NCBI GenBank assembly: GCA_910579755.1
Contig: CAJTVB010000035.1
Location: 1 to 29,728 of the forward strand
DNA length: 29,728 nt
Source: an uncultured Acetatifactor sp.
Lineage (GTDB): Bacteria > Bacillota > Clostridia > Lachnospirales > Lachnospiraceae
Direction of reading: 5' to 3'
Made by a program: the position numbers and the translations under genes. Each line of letters starts with the position of its first letter. Position 1 is the stretch's first letter. Below the pieces are notes generated by a model. The model was not told the DNA's origin and ran no database searches. It saw nothing but the letters and a program-made list of their open reading frames with translations. Positions 6,688-14,856 of this stretch are shown piece after piece.

Positions 6688-8445
6688 ATGAGCAAGAACA
6701 TACCCAGGGTTTCATTTTGGAGCCGGATTACAACACAGCTGAGCCTGATGAACCTGGTACTGATCGTGGTTTTTGGGATCTATTTTGGAAACAGCATCAG
6801 CAACTTTCGAAGCACCATAGAAAAATGCAATAAGATCAGTGATACATACCTTTCCGCAATGGTGCTCAGGGGTGATATGAAAAAGGATTATGAAAAGATC
6901 CAGCGGTATATTTATGCGTATCTGGCAACGAATGATGTGGAGGAAAGAGCCCATCTGCTTGAAAATATTGATAAACGTTATAACCAGCTGATTGAGGACA
7001 TCGAGCAGCTTCAGTCCTATCTGGAAGGAAACCATGATGTGGATATAGCAGATATGAAGGCGGGACTTGAAGCATATACGGAGAATGCCAAAAATGCATT
7101 GATGTCCTCCCAGGGGAAAAGCACGGAGGCTGTCATAGAAGAAATTGATGCCTTGGAGGCGGAGGATGAAAAGTTTGACAGTAATTTGGAGCTTGCCAAT
7201 GCCTTTTTTGAACAATCCATAATCACATTGCGCCAGGAGCAGCAGGATATGTATGACCGCACTATCCGCACCAGCATTCTGGGGGCCGTGGCCATAATAG
7301 TGGTTGTCGGCATAAATCAGGTATTGTTCCAGTTTAACATTATTCGTCCTATTAAAAAGTCTTCAGGCGAACTGCATCAGATGATCGAAAAAATCGATGA
7401 AAACAAGGGGGATCTGAATGCGAGGATATCCACCCGGACCAGGAGTGAGCTGTCCATTTTGGTGGGTGGGATGAACGACTTCCTGGAGACGCTGCAGAAT
7501 ATTATCAATAAGGTATCGGACGGCACAAAAGCGCTGGCACAATCCAATGATCAGATCGTCACTATGGTAAAAACAGCTAATACAAATATTACGGAATCAT
7601 CGGCGGCTTTGGAGGAGCTGGCGGCGAATATGGAGAACATTTCCAGCACCTCTGACAGCATCCAAAATACCATTGGAGGCGTAAAGGCTCAGGTGGATGT
7701 ATTGTGGGAAGAAGCAAACCAGGGTTCGGAAAAGGCTGTCAAGGTATCCGATGATGCACAGGCTATGAAAAAACATATTGTGGAAGTCAAGAGTCTTACA
7801 GTGAATAAGGTTGGTGAGATGACGGAGCTTTTGAACCGCTCGATACAAAACTGTGAAAAGGTGACAAAAATCGATACGCTGTCAGAAACGATTATGAATA
7901 TTGCCAATGAAACCACCCTTTTGTCGCTGAATGCCTCCATCGAGGCGGCCAGAGCAGGAGAAGCGGGACGGGGCTTTGCTGTTGTGGCTAACCAGATCAA
8001 TTCTCTTTCTGATAACAGCCAGAAAACCGCAAAGGATATTCAGCACATCAATCAGGAGGTGGTCAATACTGTCCAGGAACTGGCGGCAAATACTTCTGAG
8101 GTACTGGAGTATATCAATAACAATATTCTGAAGGATTATGATCAGTTTGTAGAAGCGATGGATGAGTATGTGAACAATATGGAAGATTTTTATGCCATAC
8201 TTCAGAATTTTTCCAACAGCTCAAAGGGCCTTAATGACAGTATGGGAAATATTATCAATTCGGTGGAATTTATTACCAGCGCTATGGGAGAGGGATCTAC
8301 GGCCATGGACGTGTCTGCGGAGAATGCTACAAGCCTTGTGGACAAAATGAACGAGGTACAGAGCGCGGTAAATGTGTGCCGTGAGGTAAGCGATATGCTT
8401 GGGCAGGAGATCAAGCATTTTTCGGCGGCTGGTGAAAAGGCATAA
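6688..8445 (+). CDS. Methyl-accepting chemotaxis protein (second of two)
   Basis: This 585-residue receptor starts at ATG 6688, with GGAGGA eight bases upstream; the frame is open further 5' but that part lies in the leader. It has TM1 at about residues 15-35 and a roughly 155-residue helical extracytoplasmic domain containing YIYAYLATNDVEERAHLLE, typical of 4HB sensors. TM2 (about 194-213) and a HAMP-like IIRPIKKSSGELHQMI follow. The signalling hairpin TTLLSLNASIEAARAGE lies near residue 411, then GRGFAVVANQI. It has the same layout as the upstream receptor but is clearly diverged, so it is an older duplication or a family member. The hairpin tip NETTLLSL departs from the usual QTNLLAL, which may alter coupling to CheA/CheW. 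Confidence 0.93.
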   Translation: MSKNIPRVSFWSRITTQLSLMNLVLIVVFGIYFGNSISNFRSTIEKCNKISDTYLSAMVLRGDMKKDYEKIQRYIYAYLATNDVEERAHLLENIDKRYNQLIEDIEQLQSYLEGNHDVDIADMKAGLEAYTENAKNALMSSQGKSTEAVIEEIDALEAEDEKFDSNLELANAFFEQSIITLRQEQQDMYDRTIRTSILGAVAIIVVVGINQVLFQFNIIRPIKKSSGELHQMIEKIDENKGDLNARISTRTRSELSILVGGMNDFLETLQNIINKVSDGTKALAQSNDQIVTMVKTANTNITESSAALEELAANMENISSTSDSIQNTIGGVKAQVDVLWEEANQGSEKAVKVSDDAQAMKKHIVEVKSLTVNKVGEMTELLNRSIQNCEKVTKIDTLSETIMNIANETTLLSLNASIEAARAGEAGRGFAVVANQINSLSDNSQKTAKDIQHINQEVVNTVQELAANTSEVLEYINNNILKDYDQFVEAMDEYVNNMEDFYAILQNFSNSSKGLNDSMGNIINSVEFITSAMGEGSTAMDVSAENATSLVDKMNEVQSAVNVCREVSDMLGQEIKHFSAAGEKA

Positions 8446-8456
8446 GGAGCAGGAAT

Positions 8457-9086
8457 ATGGATATTTACCTGATGAGACATGGGGAGACAGACTGGAATAA
8501 GTCCCGGCGCCTGCAGGGGCAGAGCGATATCCCTCTGAATAAGTACGGCGTGGAGCTGGCGGAGAAGACCGCGGCGGCTTTGAGAGATGTTCCCTTTGAC
8601 ATGGCGTTCAGCTCGCCCCTTCACAGGGCCTGCGAAACGATCAGGATCGTTATAGGCTCCCGCCGTATTCCGCTGTATGTGGATGAAAGGCTGAAAGAAA
8701 TCGGCTTCGGAGAATTCGAGGGCGCCTGCTTTGACCGGGCGAAGGAAGATCCGCAGAATCCCCTGCACGATTTTTTTCGAAGACCGAACCAATATATACC
8801 TCCTGCGGGAGCAGAATCCTTTGACCAGGTTCGCAGCCGGGGATTTGAATTTTTCCGGGAAAAGATTCTGCCGCTGGAGGGGAGCTGCCGGAATGTGCTG
8901 ATCGTAGCCCACGGAGCCTTTAACAGAACCATGATCAACAGCATTGCAGGGATACCGCCGGAGGAATTTTGGAGGATTGGCCTGCCAAACTGTGCGGTTT
9001 CCATCCTTTCTCTGGAACAGGGAAGCTTAAGTGTCCGGGAAGAAAGCCGGATTTATTACGCAGATCCGGTGAACGAAAGGCCCTGA
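8457..9086 (+). CDS. Histidine phosphatase family protein (phosphoglycerate mutase-like)
   Basis: This 209-residue cytoplasmic phosphatase of the branch-2 histidine phosphatase superfamily has the phosphohistidine motif LMRHGET (His8). It also has the paired Arg in LQGQSDIPL/SSPLHRACETI, the acid region EIGFGEFEG and the second His in VLIVAHGAFN. The AAGGAG ribosome binding site overlaps the stop codon of the preceding chemoreceptor, so the two are probably translationally coupled. Its last 31 bases overlap the 3' end of the convergent histidine kinase gene. The substrate (sugar phosphate, cofactor or protein) cannot be told from sequence. Confidence 0.9.
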   Translation: MDIYLMRHGETDWNKSRRLQGQSDIPLNKYGVELAEKTAAALRDVPFDMAFSSPLHRACETIRIVIGSRRIPLYVDERLKEIGFGEFEGACFDRAKEDPQNPLHDFFRRPNQYIPPAGAESFDQVRSRGFEFFREKILPLEGSCRNVLIVAHGAFNRTMINSIAGIPPEEFWRIGLPNCAVSILSLEQGSLSVREESRIYYADPVNERP

Positions 9087-9988
9087 AGGAGGGACGGGAA
9101 GCGAAGGGTTACAGCCAGAACGCCGTCCTTGGCCCGGGCGGATACACTTCCGCCCATTCGCTCCATCAGTTCTTTTACGATAAATAAACCCAGCCCGGAG
9201 GAGCCCTTTCCTCGGGCGGTGTCTGCCTTGTAAAATCGATCAAACATCAGACAGGGATCGGGAACGGAGTCCTCCTTTGGCAGGGGATTTTCAAAGGAGA
9301 TCCAATCCTGTGCCTGGAGAATGGTAATATCTCCTGCACCGTGAATCAAAGCATTTTGCAGGAGATTCAGGAAGACGCGTTTCAGGGCATCTTCATCGGC
9401 GTTGACCTGGAAGCCTTCTGATTGGAAAGTCACATTTGGAGAAATCCCTGCTTCCTCAAAACGGGTATACAGACTAAGGAGACATTCGCTGAGAAGGGGA
9501 AGGACCTGGAGCTTCCTGAGGGAGAGGGAATAGTCTTCGTCGGTAAGCTTGGTGTAGAGAAACATTTCCTCCAGCATGTCCTGCAGTTCTGATAGACGCT
9601 TTTCCGCAGCCTGCAGATAATGCGCCTGTTTTTCGGGGTGCTGGCATTCCATGGCAAATTGAACATATCCGCGGGCCCCGGTCAGAGGCGTGCGGATGTC
9701 GTGGGCCAGTCCGGTGATATTTTGCTTCAACAGCTTTTGTGCCTGCTCGTACCGGATATGATTTTTGTCCTTGAATGACAGCACATGGTTCAATATGCCG
9801 CACAAAGCCGGCAAAGGCTTCTGGCGGCTGTCCAGGGCCAGCTCCATATGGCTTCCCCGGCCGATCTCCTCCAGCTGTCGGCAGAGAGAGGAAAGTCCTG
9901 CCCGCAGCCGGATATGGGCCATAAGAAGCAGGGCCAAAAGCAGAATGAAAAATAGTATGATGATTCCGAATCCCGAAAGGCTTTCCAT
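9056..9988 (-). CDS. Sensor histidine kinase with a minimal sensor region
   Basis: This is a 310-residue membrane kinase. ATG 9988 is chosen because GGAGG lies six bases upstream; a TTG two codons earlier is less likely. There is one N-terminal hydrophobic segment (residues 7-25) and no extracellular domain. A linker follows, then the dimerisation/phosphoacceptor helix with LAHDIRTPLTG (His96), an N box NLLQNALIHG and a G box GSSGLGLFIVKEL. Such intramembrane kinases usually sense through a partner, often the associated ABC transporter. It is the last gene of the minus-strand operon with a response regulator and an ABC transporter, and is very likely the cognate kinase. It overlaps the neighbouring phosphatase gene by 31 bases. 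Confidence 0.9.
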   Translation of the reverse strand: MESLSGFGIIILFFILLLALLLMAHIRLRAGLSSLCRQLEEIGRGSHMELALDSRQKPLPALCGILNHVLSFKDKNHIRYEQAQKLLKQNITGLAHDIRTPLTGARGYVQFAMECQHPEKQAHYLQAAEKRLSELQDMLEEMFLYTKLTDEDYSLSLRKLQVLPLLSECLLSLYTRFEEAGISPNVTFQSEGFQVNADEDALKRVFLNLLQNALIHGAGDITILQAQDWISFENPLPKEDSVPDPCLMFDRFYKADTARGKGSSGLGLFIVKELMERMGGSVSARAKDGVLAVTLRFPSLLQGLSFTGSA

Positions 9989-10018
9989 GTTCAACCTCCA
10001 TATGCCAGGGGGACGATA

Positions 10019-10156
10019 TTAATTTTCCCTTTTTCTGTTTTTCGTGCGCGCCTGTTCCTCTTGTCCGCTTCGACTTTCCTTTGACCGCCGCAGCCGGAGC
10101 TTATCCAACAGGCGGCAGCAAAATTGAAGAACGATTTGATTTGTATAAATTCCCAT
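10019..10156 (-). CDS. Possible small basic ORF between permease and kinase
   Basis: This is a 45-codon frame starting at an ATG nine bases after AAAGGA. It begins MGIYTNQIVLQFCCRLL and ends in a very basic, polar tail (RSKESRSGQEEQARTKNRK). An overlapping frame (9991-10164, 57 codons) ends just before the kinase ATG but has a ribosome binding site too close to its start. I recognise neither. The roughly 220-base gap holds no other feature. Confidence 0.25.
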   Translation of the reverse strand: MGIYTNQIVLQFCCRLLDKLRLRRSKESRSGQEEQARTKNRKREN

Positions 10157-10214
10157 TCTAACATTTCCTTTCTGTGTTACTCAGGGCTTTTCCGGCACCT
10201 CTTCCGGCACCCTT

Positions 10215-11021
10215 CTAAATATCCTGCCGGGTTATGAAAAAAGCGGCAGTTGCGGCGTAGAAGACCATAAAGACCAGTCCCACAACGGCTCCTTTCAGAT
10301 CACCTATGCCGGAATAGGCGGATGGGGCGGCAGACATGTTATAGTAAAGTGTATATTTTAACCAGCCGTCCATATGAAACAGGGATGTAATCTGGCCGAG
10401 AAAGGACTGTATAATGCCGCCGCATAACAGTAGGGAGGTCATAACACCTGCCGCTGTGCTTCGGGTAAGAATGCAGGTCAATATGACCAGGGCAGAAAAA
10501 GCGGTGTTGATAAACCAGGCCAGGGCCAGGTAAAACAGTGTGTCGGCCAGAGCCGCATAGGAAACCATGTTGTGGAACAGCAGGTTCATCAGACTGTTGA
10601 ACAGAAAGCACACAATCAGGAAAAAGAAGTTTAAGATACCGGCGGCGGCCAGCTTACTGCCGATATATTTCCAGCGGGTTCTGTGCAGGGACATAATGTT
10701 TTTGATAAAACCGTTTTGAAAATCTCCGCACATAAAGAGAGTAATGATAATTCCTATAACACAGCCGAACACTCCGCCGTCCATGCAGGTCTCCCGGAAC
10801 ATATCCAGAGAATCGGCCCCATTCACTATAGCCTGCGCTTCTTCTGTTTCGGAGTTATCAAGCAACCCGATTTTCAAAGCATAATTCCGTCCCTGGGGAG
10901 TGGCCAGCAGATATATCATGCTAAAGGCCAGAACGGTGATTGCCATCAGGATACCCAGACAGATGTAAACAGATTTGCTTCTTTTCAGCCGGTATAGATC
11001 CATACGTAGTAAATTAATCAT
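10215..11021 (-). CDS. ABC-2 type permease subunit
   Basis: This is a membrane protein of about 268 residues with six predicted membrane segments (for example YICLGILMAITVLAFSMIYL near the N-terminus, then FGCVIGIIITLFMCG and a C-terminal VVGLVFMVFYAATAAFFI). It has the short basic start MINLLRMDLYRLKRSKS typical of ABC-2 permeases of the BcrB/lantibiotic-immunity kind. ATG 11021 is preferred (AGGAG ten bases upstream). It overlaps the last codons of the ATPase gene by eight bases (ATGATTAA), a sign of translational coupling. It probably forms an exporter or immunity complex with that ATPase. Confidence 0.85.
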   Translation of the reverse strand: MINLLRMDLYRLKRSKSVYICLGILMAITVLAFSMIYLLATPQGRNYALKIGLLDNSETEEAQAIVNGADSLDMFRETCMDGGVFGCVIGIIITLFMCGDFQNGFIKNIMSLHRTRWKYIGSKLAAAGILNFFFLIVCFLFNSLMNLLFHNMVSYAALADTLFYLALAWFINTAFSALVILTCILTRSTAAGVMTSLLLCGGIIQSFLGQITSLFHMDGWLKYTLYYNMSAAPSAYSGIGDLKGAVVGLVFMVFYAATAAFFITRQDI

Positions 11022-11954
11022 TTTTGTCAGTCTCCTTTCCATTTGTCTCCATGCCGTCCATGCGGCTCAAAAAGTATTCTTCCAGATCCATATGGTGAAA
11101 GCCCGAGGAATTGACCTGGATCCGGTTTTCCACAAAAAGCTGGTTCAGCCATGCGCCTTCCTTCAAACCATAGATCCGGAGGGTTTGGTTGTCGCAGACC
11201 TCCGTCCGAAGCGCGGGAGCTTTTTCCGCTGCTATCGTCAGGGCCCGTTTTACATCGTCTACCTGTACCTGAAAATAGTCTGAACACTTCTTTTCCAGAT
11301 CCTCACGGCTAAGCTGTTCAGCCAGACACCCCTCCCGGATAATACCGTAATGGGTGGCAATTTTACTCAGCTCGCCCAGAATATGGGAGCTGATAATCAG
11401 CGTTTTCCCTGCTGATTTAATTCCAGGAACAACTGGCGGATTTCCCGGATTCCTTCCGGATCCAAACCGTTGATAGGCTCATCCAGGATCAGCAGATCCG
11501 GATTGCCCAAAAGGGCCAGAGCAATTCCAAGCCGCTGCTTCATTCCCATAGAAAAATGCTTTGTCTTTTTGCTTCCGGTGTGGGTCAGTCCGGTGATTCT
11601 CATCACATGCTCCACACTTTCTCTGTCGGCCAGCCCCATGCATTTTGCTTTCAGGATCAGATTCTGCAGAGCAGTCATGTGGGGATAGATTCCCGTGGCT
11701 TCAATGAGACAGCCTGTACGTCTGGCGGTCATAGGGTCGCTGACGGGCTTTTCGAACAGACGGATATCGCCTTCCGTGGGCCTGAGCAGCCCGCACAGCA
11801 ATTTCAGTGTGGTGGATTTTCCGGCGCCGTTTCTGCCGATAAAGCCGTAAACAGCGCCTTCCTTCACCTGGAGATTCAGGTGGTCCACCGCGGCCTTTCC
11901 TTTATATACCTTGGTGAGAGCGGCGGTTTCCACCGCATATTTTTCTTTACTCAT
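11014..11954 (-). CDS. ABC transporter ATP-binding protein, split by a -1 frameshift
   Basis: The first frame (11954 to 11397, 185 residues, AAGGAGGG before ATG) has Walker A GRNGAGKST, signature FSMGMKQR and Walker B LLILDEPINGLDP, then ends LNQQGKR-stop. Slipping back one base at GGGAAAA (11403-11409) gives LNQQGKTLIISSHILGEL, the expected H-loop region. It then reads without a stop for about 128 codons to a TAA at 11014 that overlaps the permease start. The restored product would be about 313 residues, normal for BcrA-type ATPases. A stem-loop (11368-11392) lies ten bases beyond the heptamer, and the stop codon falls in that spacer. The break could be a programmed -1 frameshift, a genuine one-base deletion or a sequencing error. 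Without frameshifting the truncated protein lacks its H-loop histidine and C-terminal domain. Confidence 0.85.
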
Positions 11955-12033
11955 CGCAGTTCCCTCCTTTGACTGTTATTTTAAAGCCCAAAGGTTCAAA
12001 AAACGCTCAGAAAAGGTAAAGAAAGTGTAAAGT

Positions 12034-12723
12034 TTATATGAGTTTAAAACCGATTCCCCACACGGTCTGAATGTAGGCGTCGGTTCCGCTGGCCTTTAAC
12101 TTTCCGCGGATATTGCTGATGTGCACATTGAGAGTCTTGTCCTCCGCCAGATATTCCTGTCCCCAGGCGTATTCGTAGATCATCTGCTTGGAAAAGACCC
12201 GCCTGGGGTTGCGGATCAGAAGCTCCAGAATGAGAAATTCATGCCGGGTCAGCTCGATGGGAGCGCCGTCTGCCGAAAGCTCCTGTGTGGAAGGATCCAG
12301 AATCCATTTTTTATATTGCCAGACCATGTCCTTTTCTCCGGTATCCGAAGCCTCTCCGGTTTTATCTCTGCTTCTCCGGCGCAGCTGAACTTGAATCCTT
12401 ACAAGAAGCTCCGGCAGGTCAAAGGGCTTACAAATATAATCCTCCGCTCCGGCGGAAAGCACATCCACCTTGCTGTCCAGTCCGCTTTTTGCAGAAAGCA
12501 CGATCACAGGGACCTTTTTGGAAAAAAGCGGTACCAGCTCTTCCCCCGGGATTCCCGGAAGCATCAGATCCAAAAGGACTAGATCGAAGGCCTCCATGGA
12601 AAACAGCATCCGTGCTTCGCTGCCGGAAAAGGCCTGAGAGCATATAAATCCATGGGATTCCAGATATTCCCTGATCAGTTGATTATTTTCCGCATTGTCT
12701 TCTGCGATCAGTATTCGTTCCAT
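12034..12723 (-). CDS. OmpR/PhoB-family response regulator
   Basis: This is a 229-residue transcription factor starting at ATG 12723, six bases after AGGAGG. The receiver domain has the acidic pair E8/D9, phosphoacceptor Asp52 in VLLDLMLPG, LSAKS and CKPF. It is joined by a short linker (about 120-135) to a winged-helix DNA-binding domain with the conserved LTRHEFLILELL and HISNIRGKL segments. As first gene of the operon with the ABC transporter and kinase, it most likely controls this operon or its own target genes in response to a membrane-active compound. This inference rests on gene order. Confidence 0.92.
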   Translation of the reverse strand: MERILIAEDNAENNQLIREYLESHGFICSQAFSGSEARMLFSMEAFDLVLLDLMLPGIPGEELVPLFSKKVPVIVLSAKSGLDSKVDVLSAGAEDYICKPFDLPELLVRIQVQLRRRSRDKTGEASDTGEKDMVWQYKKWILDPSTQELSADGAPIELTRHEFLILELLIRNPRRVFSKQMIYEYAWGQEYLAEDKTLNVHISNIRGKLKASGTDAYIQTVWGIGFKLI

Positions 12724-12806
12724 TTTATACCTCCTGTCCGCGTCAGCGGGCATCCATCCTATATATAGATGTTTACTTCCATACTTTCCTCTGTCCCGAA
12801 CTGGTT

Positions 12807-12838
12807 CCGCGGACAGCAGCTGAGCATCGTGTCTGCGG
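12807..12838 (-). promoter_or_regulatory. Hairpin in the response-regulator leader
   Basis: CCGCGGACA (12807-12815) pairs with TGTCTGCGG (12830-12838) over nine positions with one wobble and a 14-base loop. It lies within the predicted 125-base 5' leader of the response-regulator mRNA. No T tract follows, so it is not a simple terminator. Confidence 0.3.
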
Positions 12839-12854
12839 CAGAGTTTATGAGCGA

Positions 12855-12883
12855 ATTATATCATGGAAAATGTAAAAAAACAA
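12855..12883 (-). promoter_or_regulatory. Promoter of the response regulator/ABC/kinase operon
   Basis: Read on the minus strand: TTGTTT (12883-12878), 17 bases, perfect TATAAT (12860-12855). It points away from the DUF2975 promoter about 35 bases to the right. Confidence 0.6.
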
Positions 12884-12916
12884 ATCCGAATTTTATCGAT
12901 TAACAATAAAAATATA

Positions 12917-12945
12917 TTGACTTTCGATCTGCATGGTGATATAGT
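12917..12945 (+). promoter_or_regulatory. Promoter of the DUF2975 operon
   Basis: TTGACT (12917-12922), a 17-base spacer and TATAGT (12940-12945) lie about 60 bases before ATG 13006. A small inverted repeat CTGAC-AAAC-GTCAG (12972-12985) sits between promoter and gene and could be an operator. Confidence 0.6.
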
Positions 12946-13005
12946 TACTTCAAAAATAAGGATTTATGATTCTGACAAACGTCAGGAGCATGTGACGGAG
13001 GGACT

Positions 13006-13461
13006 ATGGAAAAAGCGAAAAAGGATCTGACCATATGGACAAAATTTCTGCTGGATTTTATGTTTTTTGCGGGAATCGCCGTGACCGTGTCCCTGCCTTG
13101 GAGCGTGAAGCTAGTGGGCAGACAGCTTCCCTATATGGTAGAGCACTATGAGGAAACGGTAATCATTTATTTTGTTCTGGGCATTTCAGCCCTGAAGCTG
13201 CTGTGGGAGCTGAGAAAAATTTTCAGGACGGTGCTTGCAGAGGACTGTTTTGTTCGGGAAAATGTGGTGAGCCTGCGGAAAATGGGCAGCTGGAGTTTTT
13301 TCATTGCGCTGATGTCCATGGTCAGAAGCATTGTGTATATGACCATCGCAATGGGAGTGGTTATATTGGTATTTATCATTGCAGGTCTTTTCAGCAAGGT
13401 TTTGGCCTATGTTTTTGAAGAGGCAGTACGCTTCAAGGAAGAAAACGATTTGACCATATAA
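13006..13461 (+). CDS. DUF2975-family membrane protein
   Basis: This is a 151-residue integral membrane protein with four hydrophobic segments: about 12-32, 46-66, 93-112 and 115-135. The conserved layout of DUF2975 is visible, with an FVRENVVSLRKMG segment between the second and third helices. The start follows GGAGGG. It is followed after 69 bases by a short Xre-type regulator, the standard genomic partner of this family. The molecular function is not established for the family. Confidence 0.85.
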   Translation: MEKAKKDLTIWTKFLLDFMFFAGIAVTVSLPWSVKLVGRQLPYMVEHYEETVIIYFVLGISALKLLWELRKIFRTVLAEDCFVRENVVSLRKMGSWSFFIALMSMVRSIVYMTIAMGVVILVFIIAGLFSKVLAYVFEEAVRFKEENDLTI

Positions 13462-13530
13462 GGAGCGGTTTGGCAGTGTAAGCAATTGCATGCCGAAGGG
13501 CTGCAGTAATTTGGTCAGAAAGGTGTAAAT

Positions 13531-13800
13531 ATGGCAATTATAGTTAATTTGGATGTGATGATGGCAAAGAGGAAGATCAGTCTCACGGAATTGGCCGGGC
13601 AGGTGGATCTGACCCTTGCCAATTTGTCCATATTAAAAAACAATAAGGCCAGAGCGGTGCGATTTTCCACGCTGGAGGCTATCTGCAGAGCGCTTGACTG
13701 TCAGCCGGGGGATATTCTGGAATTTGTACCTGGGGAAGGAAGCGGCGGACTGCCTGCCGCAGATTCACTATGCGCAAAAGACGGCGCAGAAATGGAGTAA
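13531..13800 (+). CDS. YozG-like Xre/Cro-family transcriptional regulator
   Basis: This 89-residue protein is almost entirely one helix-turn-helix domain. It begins IVNLDVMMAKRKISLTELA, with a recognition region LTLANLSILKNNKARAVRF and a C-terminal LEAICRALDCQPGDILEF, the hallmark of YozG-type regulators. The last ~20 residues are a non-conserved tail. AAAGGTG precedes the ATG. It is predicted to bind DNA in or near this operon, perhaps at the inverted repeat before the DUF2975 gene. The stop codon abuts the next gene, so translation is coupled. Confidence 0.9.
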   Translation: MAIIVNLDVMMAKRKISLTELAGQVDLTLANLSILKNNKARAVRFSTLEAICRALDCQPGDILEFVPGEGSGGLPAADSLCAKDGAEME

Positions 13801-13803
13801 ATG

Positions 13804-14813
13804 ATGAGTGGTTTAAATCAGGGAGTATGGATGAATCAGGAAACCTGCGCAGGTACGGCCTGGGCGGGAGAGGAAGCCGTTCTTCCCCGGCAGGGAGGAG
13901 AAACGGGGAATCGGCGGAAAAACCCAGGAACCGACGCCGGGGCGGGGCGCAAACCCGTAGAAGAGGAGACCCGGGAGACGAAAAAGCTGAAGGAGAATTT
14001 CCATTTCTTCGGGCCGGGGGCATTTTTGTACGCAGTGTTTTATGCTTTTTGCATGTATAAAAACGGATCGGGGATTACCTTCCCTTTTTTCGCCGCAGGC
14101 AGCCTCTTGTTTTTGTGCTTATCGCTGTCAAAACTGGAGATTACCTTAAAAAAAGGAAGCGCCTTTTATATGGCTGCCATCATTGCGCTGGGCGTTTCCA
14201 CTTTCTGCACCGATGATGCCAGAATTATTTTCTTTAATAAGCTGGGGGTGTTCCTGCTGACCATGAGCCTGCTGCTGAAGCAGTTCTATGACACCTCCAA
14301 ATGGAAGCTGGGAAAGTATCTGGGAGGCATTTACCGGCTGACCTTCGCCTGTATGGAGGAAATACCCCGCCCGATCAGGGACGGAAGCTGGTATCAGAAG
14401 GAAAAAGGCGGCAGAGTGGATAAAAGAGTATGGCAGGCGTTGCTGGGTCTGGGAGCGCGCCCCGGCAGGAAAGTCTCGGGGCGGGCCCGGCGGCTGCAGA
14501 CAGCATGGAAGAAAGGGCGCCTTACAGCGATTTTGCTTACCTGGGCAGCCTCAGTGCGGACGCCGCCCCGGCGCTGGTGCCTTACCTGAAGGAACTGGGG
14601 TATTCCGTGGAGGCCTTTGGAGCGCCGGATGCAGTGAGGTACGGCAGAGACCTTTTGACGGATACATTTTCCGGGTACAGCTGTGACGGCTTCGGCTATT
14701 ACTGGATGAGGAGGCTTCAGGACAGAACGGCAGATCTTGGGATCCGCACCTACAATGTTTCCAGACACATAGCGCTGATAAGCCTGGAGGCCTGGGACAG
14801 GGGAGGCAGATGA
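13804..14813 (+). pseudogene. DUF4173/DUF4153-type membrane protein, internally deleted and frame-disrupted
   Basis: The 5' part (to about 14450) encodes a polar N-terminus, then a membrane domain (FFGPGAFLYAVFYAFCMY, then FPFFAAGSLLFLCLSLSKLEI and further helices). It continues through a GSWYQKEKGGRVDKRVWQALLGLG stretch typical of DUF4173 proteins. After that the frame runs into a low-quality Arg-rich tail ending at 14589. A different frame (about 14505 to 14813) then encodes APYSDFAYLGSLSADAAP through DLGIRTYNVSRH, which looks like the C-terminal soluble end of the same family. The expected middle membrane helices, roughly 200 or more residues, are missing. I infer an internal deletion that also shifted the frame. 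ATG 13804 has GGAG six bases upstream. The alternative is two separate small proteins. Confidence 0.6.
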
Positions 14814-14856
14814 AAGGCTTCTGACTCCGGAGACGGTATAATAGTCATTTGGCTGA

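Noticed and set aside
11027..11287. An 86-codon minus-strand frame in the ATPase 3' half
   Set aside because: The correct continuation of the ATPase lies in another frame that ends at the permease start; this frame is a shadow.
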